From positions 17,516 through 81,515 of the forward strand of contig CAKZKD010000034.1 in NCBI GenBank assembly GCA_937121175.1: 64,000 nucleotides of DNA. Direction: 5' to 3'. Numbering within the stretch: the first letter of the stretch is position 1; each line of letters begins with the position of its first letter. The notes beneath the pieces were generated by a model. It did no database searches and was not told the origin of the DNA. It saw only the letters and a list, made by a program, of their open reading frames with translations. Below are positions 26,724 through 35,727 of the stretch, in pieces. The DNA comes from an uncultured Flavobacteriales bacterium. Its GTDB lineage: Bacteria; Bacteroidota; Bacteroidia; Flavobacteriales_G; Salibacteraceae. The translations under genes were made by a program, and so were the position numbers.

Positions 26724-27758
26724 TCACATCAAGACTCCATTCTTCGATTGAATTGCAGGTGGTAATTCAGTTTCTTCTAACATTTCGCGCATATCAATCT
26801 CGATGGTTCGCACCAAGGACATCATCGGAATATCATTGGCCATACCGGAAAACGGATTTTCGGTGTAATCCCCTACGATTTCCATCATAATATAAATCCA
26901 CCCTACCAAAGCTGTAATAGGAATAGATAGGAAAATCCCCCAAGACCCTTCGCCTATTATGCTAGGAATCATACTGAATGGTAATAGACAGATAAATATT
27001 CCGACAAAATATCGGCTCAAGTTGGCATACTGTCTAGGAAGTGGAAATTTTTTTATACGCTCATTTTTACCTTGTAAGGTGTAAAAAGACTTCAATACGT
27101 TTTCCATTTCCATGTGTCTGAAATCATCGATAACATTTTCCTGTCTAAGCGCCGCTAAATCCCGTGATTGCTCATTAATAATCTGTGATGCTGAATTTGC
27201 TTTAGCAGTGATACGCTTCGCCTCTTCTTCATCTAGGAATTGTGCAAATCCGCCAAGATGTACTTGATCATCAATTAATCCCAGACCAAACCGCTCTTGA
27301 TACATTTTGGCCGTTTTACCTGTGAAACCGCCTTGGTTAGCATGTTCCCAAGGTGTAGAAACCAACAATTGGCCTCGGTGAGCGTACAACCATGCCACAT
27401 GCCGGTACACCAATCGCCTTTTAATCTCTTTTAGTTGGGTCAAGGATAACTTGCCGTTATTGAACGTATTCGTGATAAATCCATCCACCATCATGCCCCA
27501 AGTACGACTATCGTTTACGATACCGCCCCAAATTTTACGGGCTTCCCACATTCTATCGTAAGCCTGATTGTTCTTAAAACCGGCATAAAAAGCAACAGCA
27601 GTGCCGATAACAGAAACCGGAAGCCACGGAATTACCAAGGAAATAATATTGTAGTAGTAGAGCGCAGCAATCGAGCTCATAAGTACAGAAAGCCAAACAA
27701 CGTGATGCAGCGACCAACCGATTAAACTTTTCAACTTAATTCCTTTTGTTACAATCAT
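26724..27758 (-). CDS. Bestrophin-family ion channel
   Basis: 344 residues matching bacterial bestrophins (UPF0187, YneE): hydrophobic segments near 20-55, the block FKNNQAYDRMWEARKIWGGI, and a second membrane pair near 240-290. These form pentameric anion or cation channels in the inner membrane. It begins six bases after the stop of the NAPE-PLD-like hydrolase gene, so the two are cotranscribed. Conductance and selectivity cannot be read from the sequence. Confidence 0.85.
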   Translation of the reverse strand: MIVTKGIKLKSLIGWSLHHVVWLSVLMSSIAALYYYNIISLVIPWLPVSVIGTAVAFYAGFKNNQAYDRMWEARKIWGGIVNDSRTWGMMVDGFITNTFNNGKLSLTQLKEIKRRLVYRHVAWLYAHRGQLLVSTPWEHANQGGFTGKTAKMYQERFGLGLIDDQVHLGGFAQFLDEEEAKRITAKANSASQIINEQSRDLAALRQENVIDDFRHMEMENVLKSFYTLQGKNERIKKFPLPRQYANLSRYFVGIFICLLPFSMIPSIIGEGSWGIFLSIPITALVGWIYIMMEIVGDYTENPFSGMANDIPMMSLVRTIEIDMREMLEETELPPAIQSKNGVLM

Positions 27759-27764
27759 CTTCTT

Positions 27765-28808
27765 TTAGTTATAATTCTCCCACCAATCTTCACTCGCCAT
27801 ATCCACGTGACCAAGTTCACCGATTTTAGGTGTAATGTACTTTAGCTTGGCTGATTTGGCATAATGGCTAAATTGCTCAATAGGGTCTCTCCAATCGTGC
27901 AATGCCAGAGTAAATCCACCCCAATGTACAGGCATCGCAACATTAACTTTTGCATCTAAAGCTGCCTGAACCGTTTCCTCTGGGAACATGTGAATCTGAC
28001 GCCACAGCTCGTTGTATTGGCCACATTCCATAAAACCTAAGCTAAACGGACCGAATTTCTCCCCTATTTCTTTAAAATGCGTATCGTAACCACCGTCACC
28101 CGACCAATAGACTTTGTCTTCTTTAGAGATAAAAACCCAACCACCCCAAAGCGATTGTGCCCTATCCACTAATCCTCTTCCGGAAAAATGACGGGAAGGT
28201 GTGTACACTATTTTTAGTTCGTCTATTTCCAGTTCTTGCCACCAATCGAACTCAGTGATGTGTTCTTCAGGAATCCCCCATTTTACCAAATGTCGTTTGA
28301 TGCCCAATCCTACATACCATGTTGATACTTTGTTTGCTAAAAGCTCGATACTGGCCATGTCTAGATGGTCGTAGTGGTCATGAGTCATCAACACAGCATC
28401 TATCTCAGGCAAATAATCTATTACTCCCAGCGAACCAGCGGTGTACCTTTTAGTTCGCACCGGACCTATTGGTGACGCATCTGGCCCCAACATGGGGTCA
28501 ATCAAAAAGTTTTTATTGGCTGTTTGCAGCAGAACTGCGGAGTGACCAAACCAGGCAAACTTGGTTTTTCCATCTTTTTCAAATGCATTTCTATCCAATG
28601 GAGTCATTGGAAGGTTTTCTTTAGGGGCTCGGTCTTTTCTACCTTTAAAGTTCTCCTGAATTAAACCGGGTAGCGTTTTTAGGTTAATGTCCATCTCCGT
28701 TTTGGACAGGTTCTCAAACACTTTTCCGTTCCAATGTTTGGAGCGGGAATACTGCTCTTTGTGTTCTTTTTTAACCGAAGCTCCGAGTTGTTTTAATAGA
28801 GATTTCAT
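27765..28808 (-). CDS. NAPE-PLD-like metallo-beta-lactamase-fold hydrolase
   Basis: MBL-fold protein close to N-acyl-phosphatidylethanolamine phospholipase D and UlaG-type hydrolases. The zinc motif is MTHDHYDHLD (His143, His145, Asp147, His148 from the ATG at 28808), with SGDGGYDTHF and PVHWGGFTLALHDW supplying later ligands. A TTG at 28838 is in frame ten residues upstream, but the ATG at 28808 starts a normal family N-terminus. If it acts like NAPE-PLD it cleaves a phospholipid head group at the membrane, and the following bestrophin channel could be its partner; this link is inference. Confidence 0.8.
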   Translation of the reverse strand: MKSLLKQLGASVKKEHKEQYSRSKHWNGKVFENLSKTEMDINLKTLPGLIQENFKGRKDRAPKENLPMTPLDRNAFEKDGKTKFAWFGHSAVLLQTANKNFLIDPMLGPDASPIGPVRTKRYTAGSLGVIDYLPEIDAVLMTHDHYDHLDMASIELLANKVSTWYVGLGIKRHLVKWGIPEEHITEFDWWQELEIDELKIVYTPSRHFSGRGLVDRAQSLWGGWVFISKEDKVYWSGDGGYDTHFKEIGEKFGPFSLGFMECGQYNELWRQIHMFPEETVQAALDAKVNVAMPVHWGGFTLALHDWRDPIEQFSHYAKSAKLKYITPKIGELGHVDMASEDWWENYN

Positions 28809-29117
28809 GTAATTTTTGTCATTTGCAATGAACCACAAATATTATCTAAAATCTACTATCGTAGAAAACAGATATTACGGTTTGGATAACACAAAATGAA
28901 GATGATATTTTTGTGCATACCAAATTTCGTATTCCACTCGCTACTTTTGAGACTCAGCAATTACAAAACTGACATGCGATTTGCATATGGAGTTTCCCCA
29001 TTTGTATTCCAGAAGCGATGAAAGATACTAATGACAATAACTCACTGCTTCAGTTTTTTCTTCCGCTAGATGTCTATTAAATATCGATGTATGAAACAGA
29101 GGCATAGCTTGACTCGT
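28809..29117. other. Intergenic region, 309 bp, no gene accepted
   Basis: No family-like reading frame or RNA structure is visible. A 20-codon ORF at 29018-29080 (plus) is noted under rejected items. It separates the MBL/bestrophin unit from the PLD-like gene, whose stop lies at its right end. Confidence 0.5.
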
Positions 29118-29990
29118 CTATTTGGCAGGAATAATATCGGTTGGAAAGGCGATGTATTCATTTCCTTTATAATTCTTCATTACTAATCCTCTAGCAAAAC
29201 CTGCATCAGTGATGGTACCTTCTTTTACTAGTCCAAGCTCTTCAACTTTTAGTCTAAATTCAGAATTTAGTATACCTAACTGTTTACTGATTTGAGAGGC
29301 CGATTTCGTTTCTTTTTTTGAACTTTTAATAACAGAAGGTTTTTGGTTTGTCTGAGTAGAAATAAAATCGTGTAGTACTTTTTGTGCAATCATTTTTTCA
29401 TTTCCTAATGCTCCTGCAATTCCACCTTTCTTTACCATTTCAGGTTCACGACAATATTTTGGATTCGCATCTTGAAATAGTTGTTTAAACCTTAGGATAG
29501 GATTGACCTCCTTTTCACTAATACCAAATACTCCTTCCTTCAATTTATCTACCCCATCGTTTACAAATGCATCTGTTTTATCTGATATTTTACCAACGAA
29601 ACCTGTTGAAGCATATTTGGCAATCACACCTACTTCAAAATTGTTTGCTAAAGAATAATCGTACAAATTCATACTGGTCATAATAAAATGACTCTCGTTT
29701 TGATAGAACTTTGCATGCAGAATTTCTTCATGTTTTATCTCAATGTTAGGGAATTGCATTAAAAATTCAAAAGAATCTTTCTTGACACTCTTATACGGAT
29801 AAGCCCGGTTTTTCCCGTATAAAACCTCTAATTTGAAATGAGGGTCTTCTATTTTTTCCTTCAAAGCAGCTCTAATTCTATCATCCAAATCAATGTAGGG
29901 TGAAACTAGTAATAAATACTTTTTTGAACTCCGAATTAGTTTTTCTAATTCGTGCACTAATTCGTTGCTAAACAGAAAATTTACTTCCAT
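29118..29990 (-). CDS. Phospholipase-D-like domain protein
   Basis: 290 residues with a PLD-like domain in the N-terminal two thirds. One HxK motif is clear (ILHAKFYQNESHFIMTSMN), giving a half-site typical of single-HKD nucleases that dimerise. The C-terminal part (SKQLGILNSEFRLKVEELGL, then GTITDAGFARGLVMKN) looks like a small winged-helix or DNA-binding module. No signal peptide is visible, so it is cytoplasmic. A DNA-processing or defence role is possible, but no partner genes are next to it. Confidence 0.65.
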   Translation of the reverse strand: MEVNFLFSNELVHELEKLIRSSKKYLLLVSPYIDLDDRIRAALKEKIEDPHFKLEVLYGKNRAYPYKSVKKDSFEFLMQFPNIEIKHEEILHAKFYQNESHFIMTSMNLYDYSLANNFEVGVIAKYASTGFVGKISDKTDAFVNDGVDKLKEGVFGISEKEVNPILRFKQLFQDANPKYCREPEMVKKGGIAGALGNEKMIAQKVLHDFISTQTNQKPSVIKSSKKETKSASQISKQLGILNSEFRLKVEELGLVKEGTITDAGFARGLVMKNYKGNEYIAFPTDIIPAK

Positions 29991-30124
29991 TATTATTATG
30001 GTTTAGATGCACCAAAATAAGTTTTATTCCTTGACGAAAAAAACTACAAAGTCCAATTATTATGGTCTTTGATAAATTCTGGATAGAATAACAATTCAGA
30101 GATAAACTAGAAATTTAGGAATCA

Positions 30125-31510
30125 TTATTCCGCGCCAGCAAAAAACTCATAGAAATACGGAATGGTCTCAATGCCTTTCAAGTAATTAAAAACTCCATAA
30201 TGCTCGTTTGGAGAGTGAATGGCATCGCTATCCAACCCAAATCCCATAAGAATGGACTTTGAACCTAATTCCTGCTCAAAGAGTGCAACAATTGGAATAC
30301 TACCACCCGAACGAACCGGAATAGGCTTTTTACCAAACGTAGTTTCATAAGCCTTGCTAGCCGACTGATAAGCATGGTCGTTGGTGTGCGTAACGTATCC
30401 ATGACCTCCGTGATGTGGAGTTATTTTCACTTTTACACTCTTTGGTGCAATGGATGTAAAGTGCTTTGTAAATAAATCAGAAATCTCGTCTGGCGTTTGG
30501 CCTGGAACCAATCGCATTGAGATTTTTGCATAAGCTTTACTCGCAATCACCGTTTTTGCACCTTCACCAGTATAGCCGCCCCAAATACCATTAACATCAA
30601 GTGTAGGTCTTATAGAATTCCTTTCCATTGTCGAATATCCAGTCTCTCCGTGCACATCGTCAATATTTAAAGCTGCTTTGTATGCGTCTAAGCTAAACGG
30701 TGCTTTTGCCATTTCTGCACGTTCTTCAGCGCTTAACTCTTCTACTTTATCGTAAAACCCAGGAATGGTAATTCTGTTGTCTTCATCTTGCAACGAGGCA
30801 ATCATTTTGGTTAGAATGTTAATTGGGTTCGCCACCGCTCCACCATACAATCCTGAATGCAAGTCACGGTTTGGCCCTGTCAGTTCAACTTCCATATAAG
30901 CCAAGCCTCTCAGTCCAGTCGTTATTGAAGGAATATCATTAGCCAGCATACCTGTATCGGAAATTAGAATAACATCGTTCGCCAGTTTGTCGTGGTTACG
31001 TTTTACATACCATTCCAGATTTTTCGAACCTACTTCTTCTTCCCCTTCTATCATAAACTTTACGTTGCAAGGCAAGGTGTCGTGTTGCATCATCAATTCA
31101 AATGCCTTTACATGCATGTACATCTGTCCTTTATCGTCACATGCTCCACGTGCGAAAATGGCACCTTCAGGATGTTTGTCTGTAACTTTTATTACCGGCT
31201 CAAAAGGCCCTGAAGTCCATAATTCAATTGGGTCTGCTGGCTGCACATCATAATGCCCGTAAACCAGCACCGTTGGTTTTGATTCGTCAATAATTTTATC
31301 GGCATATACCACTGGGTATCCAGGAGTTTCGCATACTTCAACGTTTTCAGCGCCTGCTTCGGTCAGTCGTTTAGCTACTTCTTCTGCTGTTCTAAAAACA
31401 TCTTCCTTGTACGCTGGATCTGCACTTACTGACGGAATACGCAGTAAATCAAATAGTTCGTCTAGGTAGCGTTGTTTATTTTCTTGAATTGAAGCTGAAT
31501 ATATTGACAT
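30125..31510 (-). CDS. M20-family dipeptidase
   Basis: 461 residues, a full-length M20/CNDP-like peptidase. Metal-binding blocks are VLVYGHYDVQPADP (His86, Asp88), FARGACDDKGQ, the general-base EGEEEVGS, and the late metal His in the IHSPNEH segment. It cleaves small dipeptides in the cytoplasm using two zinc ions. There is no signal peptide. It appears to be a single-gene unit with more than 100 bases on each side. Confidence 0.88.
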   Translation of the reverse strand: MSIYSASIQENKQRYLDELFDLLRIPSVSADPAYKEDVFRTAEEVAKRLTEAGAENVEVCETPGYPVVYADKIIDESKPTVLVYGHYDVQPADPIELWTSGPFEPVIKVTDKHPEGAIFARGACDDKGQMYMHVKAFELMMQHDTLPCNVKFMIEGEEEVGSKNLEWYVKRNHDKLANDVILISDTGMLANDIPSITTGLRGLAYMEVELTGPNRDLHSGLYGGAVANPINILTKMIASLQDEDNRITIPGFYDKVEELSAEERAEMAKAPFSLDAYKAALNIDDVHGETGYSTMERNSIRPTLDVNGIWGGYTGEGAKTVIASKAYAKISMRLVPGQTPDEISDLFTKHFTSIAPKSVKVKITPHHGGHGYVTHTNDHAYQSASKAYETTFGKKPIPVRSGGSIPIVALFEQELGSKSILMGFGLDSDAIHSPNEHYGVFNYLKGIETIPYFYEFFAGAE

Positions 31511-31617
31511 GACTTGCTTTTAAAATTAGGCTCGTGAAATTAGAGTAATTCTTTTAGAAGAGTATAAAGTAGGCTAGTATTCGAACAAGAAATTGTTAAC
31601 CTAAATGTTTCAAATTC

Positions 31618-33327
31618 CTACTTCTTTATGATTTCATGTTCGAAGCACCAACCGTCGTAACAATCCTCGCTCAAAAAGTACTTATACCGCACAGAGTATT
31701 TGAAGGAGTTTTTACCATCATATCCGACAAAGGAATCGAAATAAGTCAGTGATTTAAAGAATTCAAGTTGGGTATTATTAAATGTAATATTATAGTCCCA
31801 ATTGCCTGAAATAATCCCGTTTTCAAATTTCCCTTGCTCTAACAATTGTCCGTTTCTATAAAAGCGCTTTAGACTCTGAATTTCCTCAAAAGTTACCTTG
31901 TATTTACTGTATAGACTTCCGTTTTCCCAATAATTTATTTGAGTTCCATTTAGCAATCCATTTTCAAAATAACGAACTGCTTTTTTTTCGCCATTTGAGT
32001 AGAAAAACTGAAACTTGCCATGACTTTTATTATCGAGCATATTGCCCTTGGCAATAAGTGTCCCATTAAGCAGGAATTGTCTTACCTCTCCATTGGCTTT
32101 ACCTCCTGCGTAATTTAAAACCGTAGTAATGCCATTATCAGCATTCGTATAAGAAACCTTCTCTTTCAATAGAAGCGTATCTCTTTGTTGTTCATTGAGC
32201 AACTTCACCACTAGGTCAATATCCAGCTTAACTAGAAACTGCGTGTCATCATATGTCGCATTTGTATATTTAAAACACCCATGCTTTTCAGTTTTTTCAA
32301 TTTCACTTGTATATATATGATTGTCGAGCAGATATTCGTAATCGAAAACCTGATTTTTATAAATTCCGTAATTTCCAGTTAAAGCGTAAAGCAGCTCTGG
32401 ATAATATATCCAAAATAACTCTTTTCCCAAATTTTGATTTTCTCCAATTATACCAATCCCTATGATTCTTGAAGTTAATTTTCCGGTTTTAAAGTCCTTG
32501 AAATAATCTTCCTTTATCCTAAGGCCTTTAACGGCTAATAAAATTTGTTTCGTGGTTTTTTTTAGTAAAGAATCATAGAGTTGCTCAATATCCGTGTAAC
32601 TAAAAATTCCACTGTAGTTTAAATCTTTGTAGGCGGTTATATTTCCATCCATGATTATTGACTTAAAGATTAAATCCGTAAAGTTTATTAAACTGAAACT
32701 ATCCGGATAAAATACTTCGCGAACATTTAGCTTTCCTAGACTATCTACAAAACACGCATTTATATCTATTGATTCTTTTATTAATTTTCGAAAATGATAG
32801 AACCTCGACTGTTGATTGGCGTAATCTGATGTTTGATATAAAGAGTCTAAATTTAGGTTATGATGCATATTTAACCAGTGAGTTGGGTGAATTTTCAGGT
32901 CTTTCTTTGAAATACAATTATCGCTTTGACCACACCACAAATCGCCCTCGTTATTTTTAATGTATTCAGTTTTATTTACAGCATGGAATTGAATATTTGT
33001 CTTAAAATCCACTTTTCTGTACACGCTTATCCTCGCCTTTTCTGGTTCAGCGTATAAATGACTTCTTAAATATAAAGGCTCATCGGTCAAAAGCTTGTAT
33101 TTAGATGGTTTAATTTGATTTCTTGCATCCAACCATTCTAATGCATCCAAAAACTTTTGTGGCTCAGGCTTGAATTTAAATTGCTTAGTGTACAAAAATG
33201 GTCTATCAAGAACCATAGATTGAGCGCTGGTTTTAACTGCAATGGATACTAGAAACAATGACAGAAAAATATAAATCGGTTTTAATACTGGGTCCAGTTC
33301 AAGCATATTTACCCAATTACGTTTCAA
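31618..33327 (-). CDS. Secreted protein with MORN/YwqK-like repeats
   Basis: 569 residues with a signal peptide (KTSAQ). The N-terminal two thirds have no known family. The last third carries repeats of the form YSNGEKKAVRYFENGLLNGT and YRNGQLLEQGKFENGIISGN, the MORN-like variant often labelled YwqK antitoxin; here the signal peptide argues against a toxin-antitoxin role. It is Tyr/Asn-rich and probably periplasmic or surface exposed. A start at Met8 is also possible. Confidence 0.6.
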   Translation of the reverse strand: MKRNWVNMLELDPVLKPIYIFLSLFLVSIAVKTSAQSMVLDRPFLYTKQFKFKPEPQKFLDALEWLDARNQIKPSKYKLLTDEPLYLRSHLYAEPEKARISVYRKVDFKTNIQFHAVNKTEYIKNNEGDLWCGQSDNCISKKDLKIHPTHWLNMHHNLNLDSLYQTSDYANQQSRFYHFRKLIKESIDINACFVDSLGKLNVREVFYPDSFSLINFTDLIFKSIIMDGNITAYKDLNYSGIFSYTDIEQLYDSLLKKTTKQILLAVKGLRIKEDYFKDFKTGKLTSRIIGIGIIGENQNLGKELFWIYYPELLYALTGNYGIYKNQVFDYEYLLDNHIYTSEIEKTEKHGCFKYTNATYDDTQFLVKLDIDLVVKLLNEQQRDTLLLKEKVSYTNADNGITTVLNYAGGKANGEVRQFLLNGTLIAKGNMLDNKSHGKFQFFYSNGEKKAVRYFENGLLNGTQINYWENGSLYSKYKVTFEEIQSLKRFYRNGQLLEQGKFENGIISGNWDYNITFNNTQLEFFKSLTYFDSFVGYDGKNSFKYSVRYKYFLSEDCYDGWCFEHEIIKK

Positions 33328-33541
33328 TAAAAGATAACAGACAGTCTAGCAAAGTTAACTTCGGTTTTATTGTTGTCGAATCTAAGAAATTTTCCTGTCT
33401 TGTTTCAAATCAGTCTGTTCTTATATGTCAGTGATTGTTATAAGCTTTGAACAAAGGTCAAGGTATCTTTATCCTATACTTTGGACATTCTAGAGTTTCA
33501 CTTATATTACAAAACAGGCCAATGGAGCTCCCCACAAAAGT

Positions 33542-34864
33542 TTAACTATATGTATAAGCAAACCTCCATAACGGACCAAAGTCTGTAAAAAACTCATCAA
33601 AGGATATCTCCCCATCCCCGTCCGAATTGTACTTCTTTAAGTAAGTTATGGCTTCGTTTTTAGGTAATCCATATTCTAACAAGAGCAACTCTAATTCTAC
33701 ACAATCCAAATGACCGCTATTATCCATATCCAACTCATTAAAAACGAGTTTTGCTTTTTCCTCATCAGTATGCTCCTCTCCTTTCGATAAATTTTTGATG
33801 GAACGGATAGAAATGCCAATATACTTAACGATTTCATAGAAATTTTCGAATGTAATATCCTGATTCATATACTTTTCTAGTGATTCTCGTGCACCAGATG
33901 TCATACCCCATGTGACCAGGAACACATCCATTTCTTCAGGTTCAAGAATCCCATTCCCGTTATCATCTAGCTTATCGAAAATTGTGCGAGCGGTTTTTTC
34001 ATCAATTGCAGTTAATTCACCCGTAGATCCAATATTGTCTCTTAACCACTTGTCTTTTAAATCCGGGTCAACCAATTTCTCACGGTCGTGTTCTTTCCAC
34101 ATAAATGCCTTTAGTTGGCTCCAACTAAATCCAAATACGAGTTTCATTGCTATGTACGTTATTGCAATAAACACCACGAAATACACTGCCGTTGCTGGGC
34201 CCATTAAAGCTGGACCTACAAATAAACCCGCTAATAAAACTCCTAACGAATAATGATATCCATTAAAAATATTCACCTTTTCGCACGCCACCATGATAAT
34301 TCGGACATAGGCGTAAATATTTAGAGTCAAATAAGTATTCATAATCCAAAAGAAGGAAGTAGGCTCATTAAAAACTCGATACCCTACATACAAATGCAAC
34401 GCCCCAGCAAAAATGTAACTCGGTAGCATAATGCCTTTTGCTCCAAATACAGTTGGAGTTTGGTTAAGCGCCGTCAATGCATGTAAAATGGCTAGAACTC
34501 CGAAAATCATCCCTCCTATTTCACTTTGATGAAACAGGCATACCGTGCCTGCCAAAACCTCGGTAATTCCAAAAAATGCATGAAGGCGAATGTTTATTTT
34601 TCTTTTGGTAACCAAAAGAAATTTTGGATGCGGTGGCACCGTCATGTGGTGGTACACGATACCAAAATTTGCTAGAAAACCAATTCCGGCAATCACCCAA
34701 CGCTGAAATTCTAATGTATCGGATTGGTATTCAACAACTCCATTGTGACTAAGGAAGATGGCGAGTGACACAAGAATGCCATAAAACACTATTGACCTTG
34801 GATTATAAGAGTATAATTTGTCCGTGATATCCATGAGCTTCCAATTTTTGGCGAAACTAAACAT
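33542..34864 (-). CDS. Membrane protein with three C-terminal EF-hands
   Basis: 440 residues: seven or eight hydrophobic segments from about 20 to 245, then a soluble tail with three canonical EF-hand calcium loops: DDNGNGILEPEE, DMDNSGHLDCVE and NSDGDGEISFDE, each with the expected 1,3,5,12 acidic positions and Gly6. Such a layout is unusual in bacteria. The membrane part matches no family I know. The likely role is a calcium-responsive membrane protein. A second ATG at residue 11 is possible. Confidence 0.78.
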   Translation of the reverse strand: MFSFAKNWKLMDITDKLYSYNPRSIVFYGILVSLAIFLSHNGVVEYQSDTLEFQRWVIAGIGFLANFGIVYHHMTVPPHPKFLLVTKRKINIRLHAFFGITEVLAGTVCLFHQSEIGGMIFGVLAILHALTALNQTPTVFGAKGIMLPSYIFAGALHLYVGYRVFNEPTSFFWIMNTYLTLNIYAYVRIIMVACEKVNIFNGYHYSLGVLLAGLFVGPALMGPATAVYFVVFIAITYIAMKLVFGFSWSQLKAFMWKEHDREKLVDPDLKDKWLRDNIGSTGELTAIDEKTARTIFDKLDDNGNGILEPEEMDVFLVTWGMTSGARESLEKYMNQDITFENFYEIVKYIGISIRSIKNLSKGEEHTDEEKAKLVFNELDMDNSGHLDCVELELLLLEYGLPKNEAITYLKKYNSDGDGEISFDEFFTDFGPLWRFAYTYS

Positions 34865-34976
34865 TCGAATAAGTGAACCACTTTAAAATGAAATAACTTC
34901 GCTTTTATTCGTCATGAAACATGGTAATAAAATAAGGGTCGAAATCCTAAGTACATTTACGTTTTAAAACCTACAA

Positions 34977-35597
34977 ATGTCTCGATTCCAACTAGACCTT
35001 TCTAACGAACAGATGCTAGCCCAAAAGCTAGACGAAATCTATGATGAATTGGGGTTTCAATGTGTACGCATTGATAATCTGGAGCAACAATACCAAGGTA
35101 TCGACATAATTTTGAAGCACGATGGAATTAATTACGCGATTGATGAAAAAGCACAATTACATTATTTGAACAAAGACTTACCTACGTTCACATTCGAGTT
35201 ATCCTACAAGAATCAGAACCGTGATTTGCGTTCTGGATGGCTCTTCGATGAGCACAAATTGACCGAATATTACTTTTTGATTACTGGTATTGAAGCGCGT
35301 ACCCCTATTACCACTTCAACTGATTTTAAGTCCCTGAAGATTACATCGGTCAATCGACAGAAACTGATTGACCTATTGGAGTCTGATTGCGACTTAAACG
35401 AAAGCAAGTTGGCCAAATATGACTCCGAACTTAGAAGTAATCGCGCGTTTGGGAAAGAGCCAATTAATGAGCTTAATGCAAGTACTGAAGGTGCATTATA
35501 CCACACCGAGCATTTGGCCGAGCAGCCAATTAATATTCAATTACGACTTGAGTTTTTAATTCGCTCTGGGGTCGGAAAGCGAATTTGGCCTGTTTAG
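34977..35597 (+). CDS. Putative PD-(D/E)XK-type nuclease-like protein
   Basis: 206 residues, no signal. The central core reads GIDIILKHDG then YAIDEKAQL, followed by a beta-rich TFTFELSYKN stretch. An Asp followed by a strand with E-x-K is the active-site plan of PD-(D/E)XK nucleases, so Asp53/Glu64/Lys66 are the candidates. It lacks any recognisable partner methylase or helicase. It is a single gene, divergent from the EF-hand gene. Confidence 0.5.
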   Translation: MSRFQLDLSNEQMLAQKLDEIYDELGFQCVRIDNLEQQYQGIDIILKHDGINYAIDEKAQLHYLNKDLPTFTFELSYKNQNRDLRSGWLFDEHKLTEYYFLITGIEARTPITTSTDFKSLKITSVNRQKLIDLLESDCDLNESKLAKYDSELRSNRAFGKEPINELNASTEGALYHTEHLAEQPINIQLRLEFLIRSGVGKRIWPV

Positions 35598-35670
35598 TTG
35601 TATTATTTAAATAAGCATGTACCATAAATTCCCGCACTCAGCATAATTCAATTCTCAGTAATCATAACCC

Positions 35671-35707
35671 AAAAAAAAGCCCCATTCCATTTAAGGAACA
35701 GGGCTTT
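35671..35707 (-). terminator. Strong terminator after the TPR gene
   Basis: Read on minus: AAAGCCCTGTTCC pairs with GGAATGGGGCTTT over 13 pairs (two wobbles), six-base loop, then eight T. It ends the gene whose stop is at 35728. Confidence 0.88.
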
Positions 35708-35727
35708 CAAATTAAGTTCTAAATAAA

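Noticed and set aside
29018..29080. 20-codon ORF (MKDTNDNNSLLQFFLPLDVY) that looks a little like the N-terminal leader of Bacteroidota transposon ORF1 proteins
   Set aside because: Too short, no terminal inverted repeat or transposase remnant next to it; it could be chance.
31618..33327. Toxin-antitoxin YwqK-like antitoxin
   Set aside because: The MORN-like repeats match that label, but the signal peptide and size do not fit an antitoxin, and no toxin gene is beside it.
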